In this document: positions 43,060-51,058 of the stretch, piece after piece | Layout: each line of letters starts with the position of its first letter | Numbering within the stretch: the stretch's first letter is position 1 | Origin: Desulfarculus sp. | GTDB taxonomy: Bacteria; Desulfobacterota; Desulfarculia; Desulfarculales; Desulfarculaceae | Direction: 5' to 3' | Assembly (NCBI GenBank): GCA_003605055.1 | Contig: QZKP01000072.1 | Location: forward strand, 1-64,000 | DNA length: 64,000 bases | Made by a program: the position numbers and the translations under genes | Notes under the pieces: generated by a model | Database searches by the model: none | The model's input: the letters and a program-made list of their open reading frames with translations, nothing else | Told to the model about the DNA's origin: nothing

Positions 43060-43470
43060 CTACCGCGCGGAATCTTCCACCGCCGCCAGCGCCGCCTGCA
43101 CCTGCTCCAGCTCGGTCTCGTGATCCAAATCGAGCAGGCAGCGCACCTGCTCGGCGTCGCAGGCCAGGCAGGCGGCCAGCTCGCTATGGCTCAGGCCCCG
43201 CGCGCGCATGGCCTGGTACAGGCCCAGCTTGAGGCACAGGCGCTGGGGCAGCTCCACCAGCCGCTGGCCCGGTTTGCAGGCCGAGGGCCGGGGCACCTCC
43301 AGGCCGTGGTCCATCAGCCCCGACAGCGCCACCAGCAGGGCGTCCTGCATCCAGTGCAGGGCTGCGGCCTCGTCGCGGCCCAGGGTCAGGGCGCTGGGCA
43401 CGTCCGGGGCCCTGGCTATGACGCCGCCCTGGCCGTCCGGCGTCAGGTCCACGGGATAGGCCAGCCGCAT
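43060..43470 (-). CDS. hicB: HicB-like antitoxin
   Basis: 136 residues from the ATG at 43470 (MRLAYPVDLTPDGQGGV). The ORF track runs further upstream through hicA in another frame. The N-terminal HicB domain (VIARAPDVPSALTLGRDEAAAL) neutralises the toxin. A C-terminal helix-turn-helix (ALSHSELAACLACD-like region) should bind the operon's own promoter. Its start follows the hicA stop by 2 bases. Confidence 0.8.
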   Translation of the reverse strand: MRLAYPVDLTPDGQGGVIARAPDVPSALTLGRDEAAALHWMQDALLVALSGLMDHGLEVPRPSACKPGQRLVELPQRLCLKLGLYQAMRARGLSHSELAACLACDAEQVRCLLDLDHETELEQVQAALAAVEDSAR

Positions 43471-43472
43471 GG

Positions 43473-43676
43473 CTAGAGCACCTGCGCCAACTCGAGCCCC
43501 AGTTGCTTGACCACCAGGGTCTTCAGGAAATCGGGGCTGAGTTCGTGATCGGAGTGGATGGGTATGGTGGTCTGGCGGCCGTGGTATTTGGCCAGCACGT
43601 GCCCCCCCTTGCCGCGGTCGGTGATGATGCTGACCCCGGCCCTCCTGAGCAGGTGCACAAACTGCCTTTCCTTCAC
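43473..43676 (-). CDS. hicA: HicA-like mRNA interferase toxin
   Basis: 67 residues from a GTG with GAGGGGG upstream. The double-stranded-RNA-binding-like fold has the catalytic His in GKGGHVLAKYHGRQTTIPIH. It cleaves mRNA when HicB is lost. The pair is in toxin-antitoxin order, high in GC like the chromosome, and directly precedes the AT-rich TPR-MBL gene. Confidence 0.82.
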   Translation of the reverse strand: MKERQFVHLLRRAGVSIITDRGKGGHVLAKYHGRQTTIPIHSDHELSPDFLKTLVVKQLGLELAQVL

Positions 43677-43731
43677 TGGCCACCCCCTCGGGCGCGGACT
43701 GCAACCGCGCTGAAGGCCTAAGCCGCCGCCC

Positions 43732-43920
43732 CTACAGCGAGCTCTGTATCTTGCACTCGTGACACCCGCAGTGTGGGCAGGCCACGTCCTCGAGCATCTG
43801 GCGTCCGTGGCCGCTGTGCTCCTCGGGCAGGATGCGCTGCACGTAGGCCTTGAAGCCCCGGCCGCAGTCCGGGCACAGGGCGTCCACCTCCACCTTTTCC
43901 TCGTCGTCGCGCTGGGCCAT
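43732..43920 (-). CDS. Small zinc-ribbon protein
   Basis: 62 residues with CPDCG near residue 16 and CPHCGCHECK near residue 48, two Cys pairs able to bind one zinc, and an acidic N-terminus. GGAGGGGAC precedes the ATG. No specific family is recognised. Such proteins often act as nucleic-acid or protein adaptors. It lies between the gcdA terminator and hicA and may be transcribed alone. Confidence 0.6.
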   Translation of the reverse strand: MAQRDDEEKVEVDALCPDCGRGFKAYVQRILPEEHSGHGRQMLEDVACPHCGCHECKIQSSL

Positions 43921-43980
43921 GTCCCCTCCTACACGTCCGCCGTTTTGGTTGCCCGCCTGCCAGGGAAGAGCATACCACGG

Positions 43981-44020
43981 AAAAAGGCCGGGCCGCGAGG
44001 CGTGCGCCCCGCGGCCCGGG
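43981..44020 (-). terminator. Terminator of gcdA
   Basis: On the minus strand CCGGGCCGCG (44019-44010) pairs with CGCGGCCCGG (43997-43988), followed by CCTTTTTCC. It starts 20 bases after the gcdA stop codon. Confidence 0.82.
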
Positions 44021-44039
44021 TGTGCGGCCTAAGGCCTAC

Positions 44040-45779
44040 CTAGCCCTTGATGATGCGCGGGAGCATCATGTGGTGGTGCGGGCACAGGGAGGTGGGGTTC
44101 TGGTAGCAGGCCTCGGCAAAGGCCTTCAGGTAGTCCCGGATGTCGGTGAGCTTGACCACCTCGTCCACGAAGCCCCGGAAGGCGCAGTACCAGGGCCGGG
44201 ACTTGTCGTAGTACTCCTGGGCCAGCTCGTTCATCTTCTCGATCACCGGGTCCAGGGGCCGGCCGGCGTCCTTTTCCTTGACCAGGCGGCGGGAGAAGGA
44301 GGCGGCGGCCGCGGTCTCGCCGTGCATCACGTATATCTCGCTGGTGCCGGTGCCCAGGGTGAAGGCGTTGTGATTGTTGGCGGTGGGGCCGCCCATGATG
44401 TAGTGCGCGGCGGCGGTGCCCTTGCGCAGCAGCACCAGCATCTGAGGCACGTCGGTCTGCTCGATGGAGTAGATCAGGCTCTGGCCCAGGCCCAAGAGCT
44501 CGGCCTTCTCGGCGATGTCGCCCACGTCAATGCCGGAGGTGTCCTGGAACCAGATGATGGGCACCCGGTCGCGGCCGCAGAGGGTGACGAACTCGTTCAT
44601 CTTGATCAGACCCTGGCGGTAGAGCTTGCCGCCGATGCCCATGTACTCGCCGCCCGCGTACTCGGGGTAGCCGGGGGGCATGAAGCCCTGGCGGTTGCCT
44701 ATGATCCCCACCGCCAGGCCGCTGATCTTGACCAGGCCGGTGTACACCTCCGGGCCGTAGCCGGGCTTGAACTCCATGTGCCCGGAGCCGTCCACCAGGC
44801 GGGCCAGGCACTGGTCGAAGTCATAGGACATCTTCTGGTTGAAGGCCAAGAGGTAGTACAGGTCCTCGCCCGGGAACAGGGGCTCCTTGGGCTCGTCCAC
44901 CCGGAAGAAGTCCAGGTCATAGGCCGGCATCTGCAGCATGTGCTTTTTGATGGCCTCCAGCACGCCCTCCTCGGTGTCGTGCACCTCCTTGAAGAAGCCG
45001 GTCTGGTCGTAGTGGATGGGCACGGACCCTGGCGGCACCTGCTTGAAATGGCGGGTGGCCTCGATGAGCTGCTCGGCGCCCTCCAGGTCGAAGTGCCCCT
45101 TGGGGCTCATGCCGCCCACGATGCCGCCGCCGCCCACGGCGATGTTGCAGTCCTTGTGGGCGATCAGGTAGGTGGGGCTGATGCCCTGGTAGCCGCCGCC
45201 GGCGGGGTTGGTGCCGTAGATGCCGGCCAGGATGGGCACGCCCAGCTTCTCCAGTTCGGCGTGGCGGAAGAAGGTGGTGCCATTGCCCCGGCGGTCGGCG
45301 TACACCTCTTCCTGCTCGGTGAGCTTGACCCCGCTGCAGTTGACCAGCCAGACCAGGGGCACGTGCAGGCGCTTGGCCATGTCGGTGATGCGCAGTTGGT
45401 TCTCGGCCTGACCGGCGATCCAGGCCCCGGCCATGACCTTGTTGTCAAAGCCGGCCAGCACGCACCAGCGGCCGCTGATTTTGGCCAGGCCGTCCACCAC
45501 GCCGGTGGTGCCCTCTTCATTGTTGCGGGGGTTGTAGAGGATGTGCAGGGGTCGGAAGCTGCCCGGGTCCACCAGGTAGTCTATGCGGTCCCAGACCGTG
45601 AGCTGGCCGCGCTCGCGGATCTTGCCCGCCGGCAGGCCGGCGTTCTTGACCCGCTCCACCTCCTGGGCGACGCGGGCCTCGACTTCCTCTATCTGCCGGC
45701 GGTTGTCGGCCGCCTTTTGCTTCTTCTTGTCGCTAAGCGGCTTGCCGAAGCTCGGCATGTCCTTGAAATAGGGGTGCAT
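44040..45779 (-). CDS. gcdA: Glutaconyl-CoA decarboxylase alpha subunit (carboxyltransferase)
   Basis: 579 residues, close to the length of Acidaminococcus GcdA and alike throughout: HPYFKDMPSFGKPL at the start, IYGTNPAGGGYQGISPT, VGGMSPKGHFDLE, GIGGKLYRQGLIKMNEFVTLC and WFQDTSGIDVG, ending NPTSLCPHHHMMLPR. It transfers the carboxyl group of glutaconyl-CoA to biotin, giving crotonyl-CoA. The biotin carrier and the sodium-pumping membrane subunits (GcdB-D) are not in the window. Next to a glutaryl-CoA dehydrogenase-like gene it fits the anaerobic glutarate branch of aromatic degradation. Other acyl-CoA carboxylase beta subunits are less similar in their termini. Confidence 0.87.
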   Translation of the reverse strand: MHPYFKDMPSFGKPLSDKKKQKAADNRRQIEEVEARVAQEVERVKNAGLPAGKIRERGQLTVWDRIDYLVDPGSFRPLHILYNPRNNEEGTTGVVDGLAKISGRWCVLAGFDNKVMAGAWIAGQAENQLRITDMAKRLHVPLVWLVNCSGVKLTEQEEVYADRRGNGTTFFRHAELEKLGVPILAGIYGTNPAGGGYQGISPTYLIAHKDCNIAVGGGGIVGGMSPKGHFDLEGAEQLIEATRHFKQVPPGSVPIHYDQTGFFKEVHDTEEGVLEAIKKHMLQMPAYDLDFFRVDEPKEPLFPGEDLYYLLAFNQKMSYDFDQCLARLVDGSGHMEFKPGYGPEVYTGLVKISGLAVGIIGNRQGFMPPGYPEYAGGEYMGIGGKLYRQGLIKMNEFVTLCGRDRVPIIWFQDTSGIDVGDIAEKAELLGLGQSLIYSIEQTDVPQMLVLLRKGTAAAHYIMGGPTANNHNAFTLGTGTSEIYVMHGETAAAASFSRRLVKEKDAGRPLDPVIEKMNELAQEYYDKSRPWYCAFRGFVDEVVKLTDIRDYLKAFAEACYQNPTSLCPHHHMMLPRIIKG

Positions 45780-45928
45780 GATTCATGTCTCCTTGTGGAG
45801 ATGGTTTTCATTGTGCCAGCGGTTGATAAAAGAAAAACTTCTCGTCGTTGCGAGCGCAGCGCAGCAATCTCTGCCATCAACATGGCGCCCTCGCCGACCC
45901 GGGCTCCGCTTGGCCGGCCCGGCCCGCC

Positions 45929-47104
45929 TTAGCGGTTGGCCTTGCGCAGGCCCAAGGCGTCCAGGGCCACGATCCACTTACAGATGTTGGCGCTGCCCTC
46001 CACCATGAAGTAGGTGGGCGCGTCGCGGTAGAAGCGGCCCACCGGGTACTCGGTGCTGTAGCCGTAGGCTCCCAGGATACGCATGGCGGTGGTGGCGCAC
46101 ATGGTGGCCACCTCGCCGGCCTTGTACTTGGCCATGGCCACCTCCAGGGTGTTGCCCAGCATGCCCTGGTCCTTCTGCACCGCGGCCTTATAGACCAGCA
46201 GCCGCGCGCACTCGATCTCGATGGCCATCTGGGCCACCTGGTCCTGGATCATCTGGAACTCGGCGATGGGCTTGCCGAACTGCTCGCGCTCCTTGGCGTA
46301 GCGTATGGATTCGTCCAGGCAGGCCTGGGCCAGGCCCACGCCGCCGGCCGCGGCCGAAAGGCGGGTCTGGTTGAGGCTGCTGAAGACGATCTTGGCCCCG
46401 TCGCCGATCTGACCCAGCAGATTCTCCTTGGGCACCTTCACGTTGTCCAGGAAGAGGGAGCCGGTGGGGCTGGAGCGGTTGCCGATCTTGTCCAGGTCCG
46501 AGACGCTCACGCCCTCGGCGGGCGAGCCGTCGGCCTGGCGCAGATCCACCACCAAGGCCGAGAGCTTGCGCTTGTCGCCCACGGGCACGTAGGCGTAGAT
46601 GATAAGGCAGTGGGCCAGGGAGGCGTTGCTGATCCAGATCTTGGAGCCGTTGAGCAGGAAGTGGTCGCCCTGGTCCTGGGCGGTGGTGGTCAGGCTCATC
46701 ACGTCGCTGCCCGCGTTGGGCTCGGTGATGCCGAAGCCGCCCATGTACTCGGCGCTGACCAGCTTGGCCACGTACTTGTCCTTGGCCGCCTGGGTGCCGT
46801 AGCGGAAGATGGTGAAGGCGCAGCCCAGGGTGTTCATGTTCACCTGCACCCGCAGGCTGGAGGAGGCGCGAGATATCTCCTCGGTGATGATCATCGCCGC
46901 CAGCCAGCCCATCTCGTTGCCCCCGTACTCCTCGGGCAGCACGGTGCCGAACAGGCCCAGCTCGCCCATGGGCCTGATCACCTCCTCGTAGGGGAAGTAG
47001 TGCTTCTCGTCCCACTCGTCGGCAAAGGGGGCTATCTTCTCGGCCGCGAAGTCCCGGACCATGTCCCGGAGCATCGTCAGCTCTTCGCTGAGGTTGAACT
47101 CCAT
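45929..47104 (-). CDS. Acyl-CoA dehydrogenase, probable non-decarboxylating glutaryl-CoA dehydrogenase
   Basis: 391 residues with FAD/acyl-CoA motifs GFGITEPNAGSDV, TRLSAAAGGVGLAQACLD and RDAPTYFMVEGSANICK, where the Glu is the catalytic base. From memory these segments, the start MEFNLSEELTMLR and the end LGLRKANR closely match the glutaryl-CoA dehydrogenase of Desulfococcus multivorans, which makes glutaconyl-CoA without losing CO2. The gcdA gene downstream would do the decarboxylation, a coherent two-step route. The exact assignment needs an alignment. Confidence 0.82.
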   Translation of the reverse strand: MEFNLSEELTMLRDMVRDFAAEKIAPFADEWDEKHYFPYEEVIRPMGELGLFGTVLPEEYGGNEMGWLAAMIITEEISRASSSLRVQVNMNTLGCAFTIFRYGTQAAKDKYVAKLVSAEYMGGFGITEPNAGSDVMSLTTTAQDQGDHFLLNGSKIWISNASLAHCLIIYAYVPVGDKRKLSALVVDLRQADGSPAEGVSVSDLDKIGNRSSPTGSLFLDNVKVPKENLLGQIGDGAKIVFSSLNQTRLSAAAGGVGLAQACLDESIRYAKEREQFGKPIAEFQMIQDQVAQMAIEIECARLLVYKAAVQKDQGMLGNTLEVAMAKYKAGEVATMCATTAMRILGAYGYSTEYPVGRFYRDAPTYFMVEGSANICKWIVALDALGLRKANR

Positions 47105-47185
47105 CAGAATCTCCTCCGTGTCTGGTGAGGGGAAGCGCGTTCCCCCGTTTCTTGCTGGTTAAAGGCCCTGGGCCTGGCCGGCGCT

Positions 47186-48337
47186 TTAGTATTTCTCCTT
47201 TTCCGGGTTGGCCAGATTGCGGGCGATGATCAGGCGCTGGATTTGGTTGGAGCCGTCGAATATCTGTATGCCCTTGGCCACCTTGAAAAGCTGGGCCACC
47301 GGGTGCTCGGCCCGGGCCATTTCGGTGCCCAGCACCGTGGAGGCCAGGTCGGCCACCTTCATGGCCGTGTCGCTGGCAAAGCACTTGGCCATGGAGACCA
47401 TGGACTCGATCTGGCGGGCCGAGGCCGCGTGTTCGTCCACCAGGCCGCAGACCCGGTAGATGAGGCTGCGGCAGGCCTCGGTCTGCATCTCCATTTCCGC
47501 CAGGGCGAAGGCCACCGCCTGCTGGGAGAACAGACGTCGGGCCGCGGCGTGGCGCAGGCAGGCCTGCAGCACCCCCTGGGCCGTGCCCAGGGCCATGGCC
47601 GCCGCGCCCCAGACCCGCATGGGGTTGGCCACGTCGGCCAACACCCGCCAGCCCTCGCCCTCGCCCCACAGGCGCATCTCCACGGGCACGAAGACCTTGT
47701 CCAGGAACATCTGGCTGGTGATGGAGCCGTGCAGGCCCATCTTCTTTTCCATGTGGCCGAAGGAGAGCCCCGGCGCCTGGCGGTCCACCAGAAAGGCGCT
47801 GATGCCGCCGGCCTTGGGGCCGGGTCCGGTGCGGGCGAAGGTCAGGTAGTAGCGGGCATGGGGGCCCAGGGTGATGAAGACCTTGCTGCCGGTGAGCGCG
47901 TAGCCGCCCTCCGCGGGCTCGGCCTTGGTCTGGATGCTGGCCGCGTCCGAGCCGTAGTCCGGCTCGGTCAGGCAGAAGGCCAGGGGCTTGTCCCCGTTCT
48001 TTAGCTCGCCGAACAGGCGCTTCTTCTGCTCCCGGCTGCCGGTGATGGCGATGGTCCTGAGCACCGCGTTGGAGGGGAACACCAACAGCGCCGCGCTGGG
48101 GCTGGCCGTGGCGATGGTCTCCACCATCAGGGCCAGGGTGGTGGCGTCGGCCCCGCGCCCGCCGTACTCCTTGGGCATGGCCAGGCAGAAAAGCTTCTCG
48201 CGGGCAAAGGCCTCATAAGCCGCCTGGGGAAAGGCGCTCTGGGCCTCGATCTCCTGGGCAATGGGGGCGATCTCCCGGGCCACCAGCTCCCGCATGCGCT
48301 GTCGGAACTCGCTCTGGGTCTGGCTCAAAAAAAGCAT
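47186..48337 (-). CDS. Acyl-CoA dehydrogenase with Asp at the catalytic-base position
   Basis: 383 residues from the ATG at 48337 (AGGAGGGGAC upstream; the track start at 48364 lacks this). It has the family motifs AFCLTEPDYGSDAAS and GSKVFITLGPHA. The usual YEGTxQIQ active-site segment reads IFDGSNQIQRLI, with Asp replacing the catalytic Glu. Such replacements occur in alicyclic acyl-CoA dehydrogenases, so the substrate may not be a simple fatty acyl-CoA. It lies 81 bases upstream of the glutaryl-CoA dehydrogenase gene on the same strand. Confidence 0.83.
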   Translation of the reverse strand: MLFLSQTQSEFRQRMRELVAREIAPIAQEIEAQSAFPQAAYEAFAREKLFCLAMPKEYGGRGADATTLALMVETIATASPSAALLVFPSNAVLRTIAITGSREQKKRLFGELKNGDKPLAFCLTEPDYGSDAASIQTKAEPAEGGYALTGSKVFITLGPHARYYLTFARTGPGPKAGGISAFLVDRQAPGLSFGHMEKKMGLHGSITSQMFLDKVFVPVEMRLWGEGEGWRVLADVANPMRVWGAAAMALGTAQGVLQACLRHAAARRLFSQQAVAFALAEMEMQTEACRSLIYRVCGLVDEHAASARQIESMVSMAKCFASDTAMKVADLASTVLGTEMARAEHPVAQLFKVAKGIQIFDGSNQIQRLIIARNLANPEKEKY

Positions 48338-48563
48338 GTCCCCTCCTGGCCAAGACAGGCTCATACCAAGGGCGGACCGTTGGTCGAGTCCTTATAGCCC
48401 ATTTGCCCGGGGTTTACAAGAATCCGCCGTTACAATGTAGCTATAACCCAGTGAAGCCGCAAACAATATTTTAGAAAACCGGGCCGCCGCGCCAGGGCCC
48501 GGCCTGTTAGGGCCGTGGCAAAAAAGACTTCGCCCCCCAAGACTCGCGCATTAGACTCTTATT
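48338..48563. other. Divergent spacer, no clear promoter
   Basis: Between the dehydrogenase (minus) and a hypothetical gene (plus). TACAAT and TATAAC boxes occur near 48431-48447, but no -35 element is correctly spaced. Nothing else is recognised. Confidence 0.3.
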
Positions 48564-49160
48564 ATGTGCCGGTTGCTGATTGCCATGTTCCTGGCGGCCC
48601 TGTTGGCCGCCGCCGCGCTGGCCCCGGCCCAGGACCAGGCCCCGGGCCAGGGCCCCCCGCCCATCGCCGGAGAGCAGGAGCTCAGCGACGGGGTGCGCGC
48701 CGGCCGCCTGCGGCGGGACGCCCTGGTGCGCCAGGGCCGCAGTCTTTCTTACCTGCAGAGGCTTCGGCTATACTATTACGCCCAGGAGTTGGAGCCCTAT
48801 TTCCTGGGCGTGGAGGAGGCCATCCGGGACCTGGCCCGCACGTCAATCTCCGACGCCGAGGGCCTGGCCCAGGGCCGGCGGCGGCTGTATGAGGCCCTGC
48901 AGCAGGCCCGGGCCCGCCTGGCCGCGGCCCAGCGGCCGGGGCTGGAGATCGAGTGGCGGCGGGGGCTCACCGGCCTGATCTACCTGGATTTCGACTGGCG
49001 GGACCGGGTGGCGGAGCAGAAAAAGAACGAGATCAAAAACCCCTATGACCTGGCGGCCCTGCTGGACTGCCTGGACGCGCGCCTGCGGGGCCTGGAGAAG
49101 GGGGCCCTAGAGGGCTGCCCGGCGGCCGCCGGTGGGGTGGTCGAGGACGTGAGACCGTGA
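48564..49160 (+). CDS. Exported hypothetical protein
   Basis: 198 residues with a signal peptide (to about residue 22, APAQD), then a mostly helical, Arg/Glu-rich protein with YLQRLRLYYYAQELEPYFLGVEEAIRDL. No family is recognised. There is no ribosome site before the ATG. It overlaps the next small gene by 4 bases (GTGA), and that gene lies 17 bases before a universal stress protein, so the three may form a unit. Confidence 0.5.
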   Translation: MCRLLIAMFLAALLAAAALAPAQDQAPGQGPPPIAGEQELSDGVRAGRLRRDALVRQGRSLSYLQRLRLYYYAQELEPYFLGVEEAIRDLARTSISDAEGLAQGRRRLYEALQQARARLAAAQRPGLEIEWRRGLTGLIYLDFDWRDRVAEQKKNEIKNPYDLAALLDCLDARLRGLEKGALEGCPAAAGGVVEDVRP

Positions 49161-49393
49161 CGCAGAGCGACCCCATGTTGGAGGCGGCCCGCCTGGAGCG
49201 GGAGCTAGCCGATCTGGCCCAGGAGCGGGCCGCCTGCCAGGCGCTCGTACGCGAACTCCTGGATAAGGAGGCCGACGGCCAGGCCGGCCTGGCCGCGGCC
49301 ATACACCAAGCCAAGCAGCGCAGGATGATGTTGGCCACCCAGACTCAGCACCTTAAGGCGCGCCTTAACGCGCTGTTGCTGAACGTGGACTGA
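49157..49393 (+). CDS. Small coiled-coil protein of unknown function
   Basis: 78 residues starting at a GTG that overlaps the upstream stop codon. It is almost all charged heptads (LERELADLAQERAACQALVRELL), with one Cys. It is predicted cytoplasmic. No family is recognised; coupling to the exported protein upstream and the stress protein downstream is the only clue. Confidence 0.5.
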   Translation: MTQSDPMLEAARLERELADLAQERAACQALVRELLDKEADGQAGLAAAIHQAKQRRMMLATQTQHLKARLNALLLNVD

Positions 49394-49410
49394 AGCGAGG
49401 GAGAGCGGGC

Positions 49411-50349
49411 ATGGACAAGAAAATCCTTATCTCGGTGGACGGCTCCCAGGCGGCGGACCGGGCCGTGGACTACGTGGGGCTCATGGAGGGGGCCATGATC
49501 CGGGAGCTCAGAGTCACCCTGTTCCACGTCATGAACCCACTGCCGCCCTTCCTGCGCCGGGAAAGCCAGCGCGACACGGCCTCCTTCAAGCGCCTGCAGG
49601 AGCTGGAGCGCAAAAACCGCCAGGGGGCCCAGCAGGTGCTGGAGCACTGCGCCCAGCGCCTGTACCGGCACGGCCTGGAGGTGGAGCAGGTGGAGCAGAA
49701 GGCTGGCCCGCGCACCAGCGACGCGGCCCGGGACATCCTCTTCGAGGCCGAGCACGGCATGTACGACGCGGTGGTGCTGGGCCGCCGGGGGCTGTCCAAG
49801 GCCCAGGAGCTGTTCGTGGGCAGCGTGACCAACAAGGTCTTACAGCACGCCGAGCGCCTGCCGGTGTGGGTGGTGGGCGGCCAGGTGACCAGCCTCAAGG
49901 TGCTCTGCGCCGTGGACGGCTCCGAGGGCTCGCTCAAGGCCGTGGACCATATGGCTTTCATGCTGGGCGAGAACCCCGAGTGCCGCATCACCCTGTTCCA
50001 CGTCGGCGCCACCCTGGGCGACTACTGCACCCTGGAGTTCGAGAACAAGGAGTTGGCCGCGGGCATCGAGAAGGACATCATGCACGCCCAGGCCCGCTGC
50101 ATGGACGACTTCTACGCCCGGGCCCACAAGATCCTCATGGACAGCGGCTTCACCCCCGAGCAGATAGAGACCAAGACCAAAGAGGGCGGCCTGGGAGTGG
50201 CCGGGGCCATCCTGGACGAGGTGCGCCGGGGCGACTACGGCACCGTGGTCCTGGGCCGGCGCGGCGAGAACGCCTCCTTCTTCCTGGGCCACGTCAGCGA
50301 CCGGGTGGTCTCCCGCGGCAGCGACGCGGCGGTGTGGATCGTGGGTTAG
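49411..50349 (+). CDS. Universal stress protein with two UspA domains
   Basis: 312 residues made of two UspA domains. The first begins KILISVDGSQAADRAV and the second VLCAVDGSEGSLKAV. Both keep the ATP-binding G-2x-G-9x-G-(S/T)-type motif (GRRGLSKAQELFVGSVTNKV, GRRGENASFFLGHVSDRV). Such fused proteins bind ATP and act as stress or energy sensors. A GAGGGAGAGCGGGC site precedes the ATG. Confidence 0.88.
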   Translation: MDKKILISVDGSQAADRAVDYVGLMEGAMIRELRVTLFHVMNPLPPFLRRESQRDTASFKRLQELERKNRQGAQQVLEHCAQRLYRHGLEVEQVEQKAGPRTSDAARDILFEAEHGMYDAVVLGRRGLSKAQELFVGSVTNKVLQHAERLPVWVVGGQVTSLKVLCAVDGSEGSLKAVDHMAFMLGENPECRITLFHVGATLGDYCTLEFENKELAAGIEKDIMHAQARCMDDFYARAHKILMDSGFTPEQIETKTKEGGLGVAGAILDEVRRGDYGTVVLGRRGENASFFLGHVSDRVVSRGSDAAVWIVG

Positions 50350-50424
50350 CCGCGGAGGCGGCAGAAGGGCCTCTGTGATGCGCTTTCCTGAATTGCTTGC
50401 GATTGCTGAGAGTTAAACCTTAGC

Positions 50425-50510
50425 GTCTCATCCATTAGAAGCTAGCCAGTTTGTGTCTCATTTTTTGTAGAATATGATACACAAAGCTTTTTGCGTCTCA
50501 CCGGTGAGAC
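50425..50510. repeat. GTCTCA repeats with an 11-bp inverted repeat and a perfect 16-bp palindrome
   Basis: GTCTCA occurs at 50425, 50455 and 50495. The second is part of TTTGTGTCTCA (50450-50460), which pairs 10 of 11 with TGATACACAAA (50475-50485). The third is in GTCTCACCGGTGAGAC (50495-50510), a perfect palindrome. The block lies between convergent genes and is AT-richer than its surroundings. It may be a double terminator, a small RNA or a protein-binding site. Confidence 0.55.
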
Positions 50511-50540
50511 ACGAGCCGCCCTGCCCCGCGCCCCGGCCGC

Positions 50541-51056
50541 CTACTGCCCGGCAATGGTGAAGCGCCAGCGGCAGTGCAGATCCGGCGGGTGGGGATCGGG
50601 CGGGGCGAAGAGGCACTCCACCCTTATGCGCGGGTCTATCTCCTGGGCGAAGCCCTCGAACTCGGCCCGGTGCATGTCCTGGCAGGGGTACTCGCCCAGG
50701 CCGCGCCGGAGCCGGCCTTCCTGGGCCGCGCAGGAGGGCACCTGGATGAACAGCTCGCCCTGGCCCTGGCTGAACTGGTAGCCCACCAGCATGGACCAGG
50801 GGAAAAGGCGCAGGGCCTGCCCAAAGCCCTCCAGGCCGCCCTGGCTGAGGCCGAAGCGCTGCTTAAGGTCCCGGGCGGCCAGCCGGCCCACCTTGCCCCA
50901 GACCTGTTCGTTGATCCGGCAGGCCTCCTCCAGGCCGTACTTCCCCTCGATGTTGATGAACCAGAAGGCGTCCATGACCCGGTAGTTGTGCAGCAGGAAC
51001 TCCAGGTAGCTGAGGAGCCGCTCCCGGGGCCAGTCCTTGAGTCCGCCCAGGTCCAT
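50541..51056 (-). CDS. DUF6125-like protein
   Basis: 171 residues. The N-terminal region MDAFWFINIEGKYGLEEACRINEQVWGKVGRLAARDLK resembles a small family seen in anaerobes (DUF6125). The C-terminal half has several Cys (VPSCAAQEGR, EYPCQDMH, VECLFAPP, LHCRW) and could bind a metal or ligand. It begins 2 bases after the stop of the DUF169 gene, so the two are coupled and probably act together. The function is unknown. Confidence 0.6.
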   Translation of the reverse strand: MDLGGLKDWPRERLLSYLEFLLHNYRVMDAFWFINIEGKYGLEEACRINEQVWGKVGRLAARDLKQRFGLSQGGLEGFGQALRLFPWSMLVGYQFSQGQGELFIQVPSCAAQEGRLRRGLGEYPCQDMHRAEFEGFAQEIDPRIRVECLFAPPDPHPPDLHCRWRFTIAGQ

Positions 51057-51058
51057 GC

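Noticed and set aside
44022-45932. 636-codon plus-strand frame over gcdA
   Set aside because: Antisense of a clearly recognisable GcdA; no domain features.
50425-50510. CRISPR array
   Set aside because: Only three 6-base repeats at unequal spacing (30 and 40 bases), no longer direct repeat and no cas genes.
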